NCBI GenBank assembly: GCA_964551635.1
Contig: CAZKDZ010000250.1
Coordinates: 1 to 47,057 of the forward strand
Length of the DNA stretch: 47,057 bases
Origin: JAAXHE01 sp964551635
GTDB taxonomy: Bacteria; Latescibacterota; UBA2968; GCA-2709665
Direction of reading: 5' to 3'
Made by a program: the position numbers and the translations under genes. Of the stretch, positions 18,900 to 27,820 are shown in pieces (position 1 is the first letter of the stretch; each line of letters starts with the position of its first letter). A model generated the notes under the pieces. The model was not told the DNA's origin and ran no database searches. It was given only the letters and a program-made list of their open reading frames with translations.

Positions 18900-19505
18900 A
18901 TGATCGTGATTGTGGACTGTGGCATAGGTAATCTGCGCAGCGTCCAGAAGGGGTTTGAACGTGTCGGACACGCCGCCGCGATTACGAGTCGTCCCGAAGA
19001 CGTGGACCGTGCCGACCGCGTCGTATTGCCCGGCGTCGGCGCCTTCGGAGACGCGATGGTGAATCTGAAGGCGGCGGGACTGGTGGAACCTCTGATGCAT
19101 TCGATTTCCAGCGGTCGGCCGTTCCTGGGAATCTGCGTCGGTCTTCAGCTCCTGTTTACGGAAAGCAGTGAGATGGGCCGCCACCGCGGGTTTGGTGTTC
19201 TGCCCGGTTCCGTGCGCCGGTTCCCGGACGGGGTGCGGGTGCCTCAGATCGGATGGAACCAGATTCGAATTCAGAAGCAGACACCGCTTCTCGCGGACAT
19301 ACCAGACGAAGCATTTTTCTATTTCGTACATTCGTACTATGTTGACGCTGAAGTGGAAACCGATTGCGTGGCAACCACCGAATACGCGCTCGATTACACG
19401 TCGATCGCGGGCCGGGGGTCAACATACGGAATTCAGTTTCATCCCGAGAAGAGCCAGGATCTGGGACTGCGTATCCTGAAGAATTTCGCGGAGCGGGTAT
19501 GTTAG
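18900..19505 (+). CDS. hisH: Imidazole glycerol phosphate synthase, glutaminase subunit HisH
   Basis: The 201-aa class I glutamine amidotransferase carries the nucleophile Cys79 ('LGICVGLQLL') and His181/Glu183 ('FHPEKSQ'), and starts 'MIVIVDCGIGNLRSV'. It supplies ammonia to HisF in histidine synthesis. ATG 18900 has GGAGG 5 nt upstream. It overlaps hisF by 7 bp, so the two subunits are translationally coupled. Confidence 0.96.
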   Translation: MIVIVDCGIGNLRSVQKGFERVGHAAAITSRPEDVDRADRVVLPGVGAFGDAMVNLKAAGLVEPLMHSISSGRPFLGICVGLQLLFTESSEMGRHRGFGVLPGSVRRFPDGVRVPQIGWNQIRIQKQTPLLADIPDEAFFYFVHSYYVDAEVETDCVATTEYALDYTSIAGRGSTYGIQFHPEKSQDLGLRILKNFAERVC

Positions 19506-20287
19506 CGAAACGCATCATTCCCTGTCTGGACGTCAAGAACGGCCGGAACGTGCGCGGGGTGAAGTTCTCGGCCGACCGCGACGCCGGAGATCCCGTTGAA
19601 CTGGCCCGACGATACGACGAAGAAGGCGCGGATGAGCTCGTCTTTTACGATATCACCGCGTCGGCGGAAAAGCGGGACATCGTCGCCGATCTCGTGCGTC
19701 AGGTATCGGAACAGGTGTTCATCCCGTTTACGGTGGGCGGCGGCGTGCGGACATTTGACGACATCTGCTCGATCATCGAGGGCGGCGCCGAAAAGGCATC
19801 CATCAATTCAGCCGCGATTCGTTCACCGGAACTGATTACCCGGGGCGCGGCACGCTTCGGCGCACAGGCGATCGTCGGATCCATCGACGCCGTTCGACGC
19901 GGCGGCCCGGCAGGGAAACCCCGGTGGGAAGTCATGATCGACGGCGGCAGGACGACCACGGGAAGGGATGCCCTGGAGTGGGCGGTGGAACTGGTCGACA
20001 GAGGCGCTGGAGAGCTGGTGATGAACAGTATCGACGCCGACGGAACGCGAGAAGGTTACGACATCGATCTGAACCGCTCTGTGGCGGAACTTGTGGACGT
20101 GCCGATTGTGGCTTCGGGGGGCTCTGGTGAACCTGAACATATGTATCAGGTGCTTGAGGAAGGCAAGGCCAGCGCGGCTCTGGCGGCATCGATTTTTCAC
20201 TATCGGCACTATAGCATACCTCAGGTTAAGGCGTACCTGGCCGGGCGGGGCGTCTGCGTGCGCCCCCGGGCAAGGGTGGACCTGTAA
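19499..20287 (+). CDS. hisF: Imidazole glycerol phosphate synthase, cyclase subunit HisF
   Basis: The 262-aa (beta-alpha)8 barrel starts 'MLAKRIIPCLDVKNGRNVRGVKF', with catalytic Asp11, and has 'VGSIDAVRR' for the second Asp. It uses PRFAR and ammonia to make imidazole glycerol phosphate and AICAR. Start and overlap with hisH are fixed by the conserved N-terminus. Its TAA overlaps the ATG of proB. The other his genes are not in the window. Confidence 0.97.
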   Translation: MLAKRIIPCLDVKNGRNVRGVKFSADRDAGDPVELARRYDEEGADELVFYDITASAEKRDIVADLVRQVSEQVFIPFTVGGGVRTFDDICSIIEGGAEKASINSAAIRSPELITRGAARFGAQAIVGSIDAVRRGGPAGKPRWEVMIDGGRTTTGRDALEWAVELVDRGAGELVMNSIDADGTREGYDIDLNRSVAELVDVPIVASGGSGEPEHMYQVLEEGKASAALAASIFHYRHYSIPQVKAYLAGRGVCVRPRARVDL

Positions 20288-21495
20288 TGGATCGCAAGTT
20301 GACGAACGGGTCGCGCAAGATCCGTGCAGAGGACGGAAACGCGCGCTCTTCCAATCCGAACCGGACGTGCCCCGAACGAAGGGCGTTGTTCGAAGGGGTT
20401 CGTCGTGTCGTCCTGAAGCTGGGCACACGCCTGGTCACGCAAAGGGACCAGAGCCTGAATACCGGGTTGATTGAGCGCCTGGCCGCAGACGTGGCCGAAC
20501 TGCGGCGCAAGGGAATACAGGTTGCCGTCGTGTCGTCCGGCGCGGTCGGGGCCGGAATGGGGCGGCTGGGCCTGGAAGAAAGGCCGCGGCGGCTGTCGGC
20601 GTTGCAGGCGACGGCGGCTGTCGGGCAGGGGTTGTTGATGAATGCCTACAAGCTTGCGTTCAGAGCGCATAACCTCCCGGTCGGGCAGGTCCTCCTGACC
20701 GCAGATGATCTGGACAACCGTCGCCGTTACGTCAATGCGAGGAATACGCTGGATTCGCTGTTTCGGTTCGGCGCCGTTCCGGTGCTGAACGAGAACGACA
20801 GTGTCGCCGTTGAGGAACTCCAGCTCTCGGTTGGCGACAACGACCGCCTTTCGGCGCTGGTGGCGCATTTGATCGACGCCGACCTTCTCGTTATCCTGAC
20901 CGACGTCGACGGGTTCTTCTCGGAAGATCCGGACCGCCGTACGGACGCGCGCCTCATTACGCGGGTTGAGGAGATACGCCCCGAAATGTTCGAAAGGGCG
21001 GGAAGTGCCGGCAGCCGCGTGAGCCTGGGTGGAATGCGTTCAAAACTGGAGGCGGCGCAGAGTGTGACGCGGGGAGGCAGGCTGGCGGTAATTGCAAACG
21101 GTCACAAGATCGGACTTGCCCGGATCCTCGCCGGTGCGCCCGCGGGCACGCTGTTTCTTGCCGCGAGGGAAAAGCTGCCCGGCCGCAAGCTCTGGATTGC
21201 CAATTCCCGTCGCAATGGCGCCGTGATCGTCGACGACGGCGCAGTGGAGGCCATCGTTGAACGAGGCAAGAGTCTCTTGCCATCGGGAATACTGAAAGTG
21301 GAAGGTGCGTTCGAGGCCGGTGAATTGATCGCCGTCGAGGACCGGCGCCGGACGGAGGTCGCACGCGGCGTAGTCAAGTACGGTTCGGACGACGTACAGA
21401 GGATATTGGGCAAGTCGACCGGCGAGGTGGTTGCGATTCTGGACGTGGAAGCCGGAGGAGAGGTGGTCCACCGGGACGATCTGGTCGTGCTTTAA
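20287..21495 (+). CDS. proB: Glutamate 5-kinase with PUA domain
   Basis: The 402-aa protein has the amino-acid kinase domain ('VVLKLGTRLVT', 'VVSSGAVGAGMGRLGL', 'NENDSVAVEEL', 'GDNDRLSALVA') and a C-terminal PUA domain from about residue 300. It phosphorylates glutamate, the first and feedback-regulated step to proline. The ATG overlaps the hisF stop. The first ~37 residues are polar and not family-like; a TTG at residue 34 (after GAAGG) would give a more usual length, so the start is uncertain. Confidence 0.94.
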   Translation: MDRKLTNGSRKIRAEDGNARSSNPNRTCPERRALFEGVRRVVLKLGTRLVTQRDQSLNTGLIERLAADVAELRRKGIQVAVVSSGAVGAGMGRLGLEERPRRLSALQATAAVGQGLLMNAYKLAFRAHNLPVGQVLLTADDLDNRRRYVNARNTLDSLFRFGAVPVLNENDSVAVEELQLSVGDNDRLSALVAHLIDADLLVILTDVDGFFSEDPDRRTDARLITRVEEIRPEMFERAGSAGSRVSLGGMRSKLEAAQSVTRGGRLAVIANGHKIGLARILAGAPAGTLFLAAREKLPGRKLWIANSRRNGAVIVDDGAVEAIVERGKSLLPSGILKVEGAFEAGELIAVEDRRRTEVARGVVKYGSDDVQRILGKSTGEVVAILDVEAGGEVVHRDDLVVL

Positions 21496-21523
21496 AACAG
21501 CTTCTTACATCGGGGTTGCCGGA

Positions 21524-21871
21524 ATGAGATTCTATCGGGTAAAACGGGATTTCCTGATCGCACCGCGCAGGCGGATTTATCGATTTCTTTGGATGCTTCC
21601 GGCCCTGTGGTTCGTCTATCTGTTTTTCGCCGGAGACAGCGGTTATCTGCAGATTCGGGAGCGGAGCAGGCAGATCGAGGCGATGCGTCTGGAGAATGAA
21701 ACCGAAAGCGCGGAGAACGTTCAGCTGGAGACCGAGGTCGAAATGCTGAAGAACGACCTGGCGATCATTGAGAGAATCGCACGGGAGCGGTACGGCATGG
21801 TCAAGAAGAACGAAACGGTCTATATGGTCTACCCGGGCACAACGGATGCGACGTCGGTAAACGAAAAATGA
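21524..21871 (+). CDS. FtsB/DivIC-like septum formation initiator protein
   Basis: The 115-aa protein has a short basic cytoplasmic tail, one membrane helix (about 19-36), a coiled coil rich in Glu/Gln/Leu (about 42-85) and the family-typical end 'IARERYGMVKKNETVYMV'. FtsB/DivIC proteins join FtsL and FtsQ at the division site. The ATG at 21524 was chosen because it puts the helix near the N-terminus; the ribosome-binding site is weak. It overlaps recO by 4 bp (ATGA). The family call rests on architecture and the C-terminal motif. Confidence 0.8.
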   Translation: MRFYRVKRDFLIAPRRRIYRFLWMLPALWFVYLFFAGDSGYLQIRERSRQIEAMRLENETESAENVQLETEVEMLKNDLAIIERIARERYGMVKKNETVYMVYPGTTDATSVNEK

Positions 21872-22650
21872 TTTCGAAGACCGAAGGTCTGGTTCTACGC
21901 GGGTACCGGATGAGCGAGAGCAGCAAGGTGGTGGTCATCTATACCCGGAGCGCCGGCAAGGTGAAGGTTGTGGCCAGGGGCGCCCGTCGTCCCAGGAGTA
22001 AGTTCGGCGCCAGTGTGGAACCGATCACATGGGGTGCGTACGTTTATTACAGCAGGGAAAACAGAGACCTGCAGACGCTGAGCGAGGGTGACATCCTTTA
22101 TGCCTTTGAAGGTCTCAAACGGGTTTACCGGCGCCTCGCTTACGCAAGCGCCGTCTGTGATCTGCTGGATCGTCTGACACCGGAAGCGGATCCGAACGCG
22201 CTCCTGTGCAGCGTTACCCTGGACTCGCTGCGATGGATGGAAACCGTCGAGGAAGAGGCGGTTGAATTGCCGCTCTGGTATTTTCAGCTGAAGGCGGCGG
22301 CGATGCTTGGATATCGTCCTCATCTGAGCGGTTGTGTCGGGTGCGGCACGCGACTAACCGGCGACAAAGCCTGCTTCGACGCAGGGCGAGGCGGTACTGT
22401 CTGCAGCCGTTGCGATCGCGGGGGCATTGAAGTGAAACTGGCGACCATAAGATACCTGGAACACCTTCAGACGGCGCGTGCGGACCGGATCGACGACAGG
22501 GGATTCCGTGAGGTAGATACCGGCGAAGCGCGTCGTGTGCTGCGCGGCTTCCTTTGGCGCCACATTGAAAACCGCGGCCAGGTCAAGTCACTGGACTTTC
22601 TGAATCGGCTGTTGGCCGCGGAAGCGCCGCAGGTGCCATACGGCGGCTGA
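21868..22650 (+). CDS. recO: DNA repair protein RecO
   Basis: The 260-aa product has the N-terminal OB fold ('MISKTEGLVLRGYRMSESSKVVVIYTR') and a four-Cys zinc module C156-x2-C159...C179-x2-C182. RecO loads RecA onto SSB-coated DNA with RecR. Length and order match the family. The start overlaps the preceding stop, implying coupled translation. Confidence 0.94.
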   Translation: MISKTEGLVLRGYRMSESSKVVVIYTRSAGKVKVVARGARRPRSKFGASVEPITWGAYVYYSRENRDLQTLSEGDILYAFEGLKRVYRRLAYASAVCDLLDRLTPEADPNALLCSVTLDSLRWMETVEEEAVELPLWYFQLKAAAMLGYRPHLSGCVGCGTRLTGDKACFDAGRGGTVCSRCDRGGIEVKLATIRYLEHLQTARADRIDDRGFREVDTGEARRVLRGFLWRHIENRGQVKSLDFLNRLLAAEAPQVPYGG

Positions 22651-22716
22651 AGAGTTTGCGCCGGCATCGGGCGGTATACGAAAACACAATACAGGGTAAA
22701 GGAACGGGTTAGACGA

Positions 22717-25398
22717 ATGCGAGAGCGGGCCGTGTTCGAAAAAAAATATGATCCGGGGTCTGTCGAAAGGACCTGGTACGCCTTCTGGGAGGAAAAGGGC
22801 TATTTCAAGCCGGAATACCGGTCTGGAGGTAAGCCGTTTTCTGTCACGATTCCCCCGCCCAACGTCACGGGAGAACTCCACATGGGGCATGCGCTTCAGC
22901 ATGCGATCCATGATGCAGTGGTGCGATGGAAGCGCATGCAGGGGCACCGAACGCTCTGCCTGCCAGGCACAGACCACGCCGGCATCGCGACGCAGATGAA
23001 GGTGGAACAACAGTTGTTCGAGGAAGAAGGAAGGGGTCGCCACGATATTGGCCGGGACCGGATGTTAAAGCGCATCGTGGCCTGGAAGCAGGAATACGGA
23101 GGAACCATTTTAAACCAGCTCCGGGAAATGGGTTGCAGCTATGATTGGGACCGTGAACGGTACACAATGGAAAGCGGCTACGCCCGCGCGGTTCTGTTCG
23201 CTTTTGTGAAGTTCTATGAGCGGGGATGGATCTACCGCGGCAAGCGTATGGTAAACTGGTGTCCAAGGTGCGGCACGGTTATCTCCGACCTCGAGGTGGA
23301 GGATCGGGAGAACGAGGGACACCTCTGGCATATCCGGTATCCGGGCCTGGACGGCCGGCCCGACGTGGTGGTTGCAACGACACGCCCGGAGACGATGCTG
23401 GGCGACACCGGCGTGGCGGTTCATCCCGATGACCGGCGCTGGCAGCGGGCAGTTGGCGGACGCGTCATGTTGCCGCTGATGGAACGCCCGATCCCGATCG
23501 TTGCCGACAGCTATGCGGATCCGGAGATGGGCAGCGGAGCGGTAAAGGTGACCCCGGCGCACGATCCGAACGACTACGAAATAGGATTGCGACATGGGTT
23601 GCCGGAGATACAGGTAATCGGATTTGGCGGAGAGATGACCGGGGAAGCCGGTTCATACCGTGGCATGGACCGGTTCGCCTGCCGACAAGCGGTGATTTCG
23701 GACCTGAAAGAATCAGGTCTTCTCGAGAGAATCGAGGATTACCGGCACATGGTGCCTCACCACGACAAATGTGGCACCTCCATCGAGCCGCTGCCTATGG
23801 ATCAGTGGTTTCTGGCCATGAAGTCCCTGGCGGAACAGGCACAGCCCGCCTTGAAAGAACAGGAGATCAGGTACGTGCCGGATCGATTCCGGGCGTATTC
23901 GATCGATTGGCTCGAGAACATCCAGGACTGGTGCATCTCACGTCAGATCTGGTGGGGACACCGAATTCCGGTGTGGACCTGCGAGGACTGCGGGGAGATG
24001 CTGGTTCGTGTGGATACGCCCGCAGCATGTGACGCATGCGGCGGCCGGAACCTTGTGCAGGATCCCGACGTTCTTGATACGTGGTTCTCTTCGGCCCTCT
24101 GGCCCTTCGCCACTCTCGGATGGCCGGAGCCGGCCGAAGATCTGAAGGAGTTCCATCCGACCGACCTGATGATAACCGGCAGGGATATCCTCTATCTGTG
24201 GGTGGCGCGGATGATCATGACGGCCGTCGAGTTCGTGGATGAGATCCCTTTTGGAACGGTTCTGGTGCATCCGACCGTCCAGACACGTGACGGCAAGCGA
24301 ATGAGCAAGTCGCTGGGTACCGGAATTGATCCCAGAGAACTGATCGAACGATACGGTGCCGACGCAACGCGTCTGTCCCTGCTTTACCAGTGCGGCAGTT
24401 CGCAGGATATTCGTTTCGACGCCGACATCGTGGAAAACCGCTTGCAGGAATCACCCATAACGGAGTCCTGCAGGAATTTCTGCAACAAGGTTTGGAACGC
24501 GGCGAGGTTTGTTCAGATGAACCTGGAAGGACACGACCTCGCGGAGATGCCGCCGCCGCTTGCCGACAACGCTGCGGACCGATGGATTCTCAGCCAGTAC
24601 AACCGCACGGTGCATGCCGTGACGGCGTCTCTGGAGGACTATCGCTTTGACGAAGCCTCCAGGACGCTCTACGAATTCGTGTGGAATTCGTATTGCGACT
24701 GGTATCTTGAGATCGCCAAGGTCCGGTTGAGCGCAGGAGATCCGGAAGCGGCAGCGATGACGCGGCGCATACTCGTCCACGTACTGGAGGGATCGCTGCG
24801 ACTGCTGCATCCAATGGCGCCGTTCATCTCCGAAGCGCTGTGGCAGCAGCTTCCACATTCGGGAGCGGCGCTGATTGTCGCAAAGTGGCCCGAGGCAGAC
24901 CAGGGCCGATTCGATGAAACGGCGGAGCGGGAGATGGCACTCCTGCAGGCGGTCGTGGGTGCAGTACGGAATATACGGGGCACGATGCGGGTGCCGCCCG
25001 GCAGGCCCGCGGATGTCCTTCTGAAGGTGAGTTCGCACGAAGTCGGGGATGTGCTGACCCGTTTCGAGGTCTATCTCCGAACGCTGGCCAGGGTAGCGGA
25101 TCTTCGTATCGGCGCCGACGTCGTCAGGCCTGCGGGTTCCGCCAGCGCCGTGTTGAAAGACGTGGAGATCTTTGTGCCCTTACAGGGTCTCATCGATCTG
25201 GATGTCGAGCGCCGGCGTCTGCAAAAGGAGATCGACAAGCTGGAGACGCTGCTCGGCGGACTTGACAGGAAACTCAGAAACTCAGGTTTCCTGAACAACG
25301 CGCCCCCCGAGGTGATTGACAGGGAAAAGGGACGTCACGCAGAGTATTCGAGTGCGCTGGGCAGGTTGAACGACAATCTCGCGGCCGTCATGCCGTGA
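22717..25398 (+). CDS. valS: Valyl-tRNA synthetase
   Basis: The 893-aa class I synthetase has 'HMGH' (55-58), the editing-domain 'VVATTRPETMLGDTGVAVHP', the zinc-like 'CEDCGEMLVRVDTPAACDACGG', 'KRMSKS' (527-532) and the ValS-specific C-terminal coiled coil ('LDVERRRLQKEIDKLETLL'). It charges tRNA-Val and clears Thr. No T-box-like leader is visible in the 66-bp gap before it. Confidence 0.98.
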   Translation: MRERAVFEKKYDPGSVERTWYAFWEEKGYFKPEYRSGGKPFSVTIPPPNVTGELHMGHALQHAIHDAVVRWKRMQGHRTLCLPGTDHAGIATQMKVEQQLFEEEGRGRHDIGRDRMLKRIVAWKQEYGGTILNQLREMGCSYDWDRERYTMESGYARAVLFAFVKFYERGWIYRGKRMVNWCPRCGTVISDLEVEDRENEGHLWHIRYPGLDGRPDVVVATTRPETMLGDTGVAVHPDDRRWQRAVGGRVMLPLMERPIPIVADSYADPEMGSGAVKVTPAHDPNDYEIGLRHGLPEIQVIGFGGEMTGEAGSYRGMDRFACRQAVISDLKESGLLERIEDYRHMVPHHDKCGTSIEPLPMDQWFLAMKSLAEQAQPALKEQEIRYVPDRFRAYSIDWLENIQDWCISRQIWWGHRIPVWTCEDCGEMLVRVDTPAACDACGGRNLVQDPDVLDTWFSSALWPFATLGWPEPAEDLKEFHPTDLMITGRDILYLWVARMIMTAVEFVDEIPFGTVLVHPTVQTRDGKRMSKSLGTGIDPRELIERYGADATRLSLLYQCGSSQDIRFDADIVENRLQESPITESCRNFCNKVWNAARFVQMNLEGHDLAEMPPPLADNAADRWILSQYNRTVHAVTASLEDYRFDEASRTLYEFVWNSYCDWYLEIAKVRLSAGDPEAAAMTRRILVHVLEGSLRLLHPMAPFISEALWQQLPHSGAALIVAKWPEADQGRFDETAEREMALLQAVVGAVRNIRGTMRVPPGRPADVLLKVSSHEVGDVLTRFEVYLRTLARVADLRIGADVVRPAGSASAVLKDVEIFVPLQGLIDLDVERRRLQKEIDKLETLLGGLDRKLRNSGFLNNAPPEVIDREKGRHAEYSSALGRLNDNLAAVMP

Positions 25399-25534
25399 TC
25401 GGCCAGACCACAAACCCCATTGGCCAGTCTTTAACAAATTACGGTGTGATTCCGGGGCACCGAGCGGCAACGGTTCGCCGCCGGAAATATTGAAACAGCT
25501 TCTGAGGCGAATCGACCCGGTCAGGTGATACTCG

Positions 25535-27709
25535 ATGAGATTCAGGATCAGCAGGGTGTTGAGATACTACTCGCGGCGCGTTTCGCTTTATTGCGGGATT
25601 TGCGTTCTGGTATACGCCGGCGTCGCGGGAGGCGTGGTACTTCGTTTCAAGGACGAACTGCCTTCCTTTACGCAACTGGAAGAGGTGGAGCCGGCGCGCA
25701 CCACCAGCATCATTTCCACCGATGGAGCGGTGTTGAAGCGGTTCTGGGTGGAGAATCGCGTTCCGATACCGTACACAGAGATACCGGATGCCGCGATATC
25801 GGCGTTGACCGCAACGGAGGATCAGCTCTTCTGGAGCCATTGGGGCGTGAGCCTTCCAGACATCTTCCGCGCCGTTTTGCGCAACCTGACGCAGGAGGGA
25901 AGTCTTAAGGGGCACGGCGCCAGCACGATTACGCAACAGCTTGCCCGAAATCTGTTTCTGGACCAGAAACAGACCTGGACACGCAAGGTGAAGGAGCAGT
26001 TGACGGCCGTGCTGCTCGAACGGACGTACACGAAACGTGAAATTATCGAGATTTATTTCAACAAGGTTCTGTTCGGCAATGGCGCGTACGGTCTTCAGTC
26101 CGCCGCGGAGCGGTTCTTCGGCAAAAACGCGGATGAGTTGGCGCTGGAGGAGTGCGCGCTGCTGGTCGGTCTGCTGAGAGGACCCTATTTCTATTCACCA
26201 ATCAACCATCCCCGGCGGGCCAGAGACAGGCGCGACCTGGTCCTTCGTTTGATGCGAAACACGGGTCAAATCAGCCAGGCGGAGTTTCTTGCAGCCGTGG
26301 AGCGACCCATCGTTCTGAAAGATGCCAGGGATGAAGAGATCGGCGAAGCGCCTTATTTCACGGAGTACATCCGAAGGTATCTGGAGAGGAAGTACGGCTG
26401 GAATCTCCTCTACAAGGACGGCGCTTCAGTCTATTCGACCGTGGACAGCCGGATCCAGACCATTGCGGAGAATACCCTGCTGGACCACCTCGAGATCGTG
26501 CAGAAACGGGTGGATTCCAAACGACGGCGGAGCAGGCCGGATACGGCGTTCTGGGCCGGTATCAATACGCTGGAAGACTCCCTGAGGGCGACCGTGGTCC
26601 AGGGCGCACTGGTTGCCATGGACACCCGCACAGGGCACATACTCGCCATGGTGGGCGGTCGCGACTTCACCGAGACCAAGTTCAACCGGGCGGTTCAGGC
26701 GCTGCGCCAGCCCGGATCGGCATTCAAGCCGATCATATATGCGTCGGCAGTTGCGCAGAAGATCCCGCCCACCCGCCGGTATCCCGATACGGCTGTTACC
26801 GTAAAGATGTTCGACGGCAGCCTGTGGCGGCCCCAGAACTACGATCGAAAGTTTCTGGGCTGGATGACGATGCGTGAAGGTCTCGCTATGTCGCGAAACG
26901 TTGTGACCACGAAGATTCTGGAAGACATCGGACCCCGTACTGCCGTGCGACAGGCCGGGCGAATGGGAATTACGAGCAGGATCCGGGCCGTGAAATCCCT
27001 CGGTATGGGTACGAGTGAAGTGAAACTGATCGACCTCGTGGCCGCCTACGGCACGTTCCCCAACGGAGGTATACGCGTGGAGCCGGTTGCCATCCTGAAG
27101 ATAACGGACAAGGATGGAAACATCGTCGAGAGCCGGATTCAGGGAAAAGAGCAGGAGGCACTCAGCGCGGCGGCGGCCGCCGTAGCAACGAATATGCTCC
27201 GGTCCGTAATGGACATGTATAAGCAGACCGCCAAAGGCGTCTGGCGCGGCACCGGTACGGGCGCCCGATCGTCCTACGGGTTTCGGCGACCGGCGGCGGG
27301 AAAAACGGGTACCACTCAGAACTTCGCGGACGCGTGGTTCGTAGGCTTTACGCCGCAGATCGTGGCAGGCGTGTGGGTAGGCTTCGACGACTATCGGGTC
27401 TCTTTGGGAAGCAGGATGTCTGGCGCAGCCGTTGCGCTGCCGGTTTGGGCGAAATTCATGAAGAAAGCACATCAAACACTCGGATTGCCCAAAGAGGAAT
27501 TCGAGCTGCCCCCGGGCGTCGCCCAACTGGAGGTATGCGGCGATACGTTTGAGGTGGCGTCCATGTATTGTCCGAATCGCCTTGAAGAAGTGTTTGTGCC
27601 CGGTTCCGAACCGACGTCTCCGTGTCCGGAACACACGGCGGCGGTGGTCCGGCGTCCCGGACTGAAGAAAAAGGATCGTGAAAACACAAAACGGGCATAT
27701 CAGTTCTGA
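25535..27709 (+). CDS. Class A penicillin-binding protein (PBP1A-like)
   Basis: The 724-aa bifunctional enzyme has a membrane anchor (about 16-36), a GT51 glycosyltransferase domain with 'TATEDQLFWSHWG' (catalytic Glu95) and 'GASTITQQLARNLFL', and a transpeptidase domain with active Ser395 in 'SAFK', 'SRN' (453-455) and 'KTGT' (590-593). It polymerises and cross-links peptidoglycan outside the inner membrane. The C-terminal tail has two Cys and 'RRPGLKKKDRENTKR'. ATG 25535 follows AGGTGAT. It faces secDF and shares a hairpin with it. Confidence 0.95.
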   Translation: MRFRISRVLRYYSRRVSLYCGICVLVYAGVAGGVVLRFKDELPSFTQLEEVEPARTTSIISTDGAVLKRFWVENRVPIPYTEIPDAAISALTATEDQLFWSHWGVSLPDIFRAVLRNLTQEGSLKGHGASTITQQLARNLFLDQKQTWTRKVKEQLTAVLLERTYTKREIIEIYFNKVLFGNGAYGLQSAAERFFGKNADELALEECALLVGLLRGPYFYSPINHPRRARDRRDLVLRLMRNTGQISQAEFLAAVERPIVLKDARDEEIGEAPYFTEYIRRYLERKYGWNLLYKDGASVYSTVDSRIQTIAENTLLDHLEIVQKRVDSKRRRSRPDTAFWAGINTLEDSLRATVVQGALVAMDTRTGHILAMVGGRDFTETKFNRAVQALRQPGSAFKPIIYASAVAQKIPPTRRYPDTAVTVKMFDGSLWRPQNYDRKFLGWMTMREGLAMSRNVVTTKILEDIGPRTAVRQAGRMGITSRIRAVKSLGMGTSEVKLIDLVAAYGTFPNGGIRVEPVAILKITDKDGNIVESRIQGKEQEALSAAAAAVATNMLRSVMDMYKQTAKGVWRGTGTGARSSYGFRRPAAGKTGTTQNFADAWFVGFTPQIVAGVWVGFDDYRVSLGSRMSGAAVALPVWAKFMKKAHQTLGLPKEEFELPPGVAQLEVCGDTFEVASMYCPNRLEEVFVPGSEPTSPCPEHTAAVVRRPGLKKKDRENTKRAYQF

Positions 27710-27766
27710 ATGAACCACAGGGACTGCGCTCAACCTGCCGATGTGTGCCAACCGGGACGGACAATA

Positions 27767-27799
27767 ACAAAGCCCGGCGATTTTATCGCCGGGCTTTGT
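27767..27799. terminator. Bidirectional hairpin between the convergent PBP and secDF genes
   Basis: ACAAAGCCCGGCGAT (27767-27781) and its exact complement (27785-27799) enclose a 3-nt loop. The stem ends in AAA/TTT pairs, so each strand offers a short U run at the base of the hairpin. It is the only strong hairpin in the 111-bp convergent gap and probably ends transcription from both sides. Confidence 0.8.
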
Positions 27800-27820
27800 C
27801 TTCTGATTCGGATTGGACGC

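Noticed and set aside
22651..22716. T-box or other riboswitch before valS
   Set aside because: The gap is only 66 bp, with no T-box sequence or antiterminator fold.
26426..27751. 441-codon open frame on the minus strand
   Set aside because: It lies fully antisense to the class A PBP gene, whose motifs are intact; composition is typical of a high-GC shadow frame.
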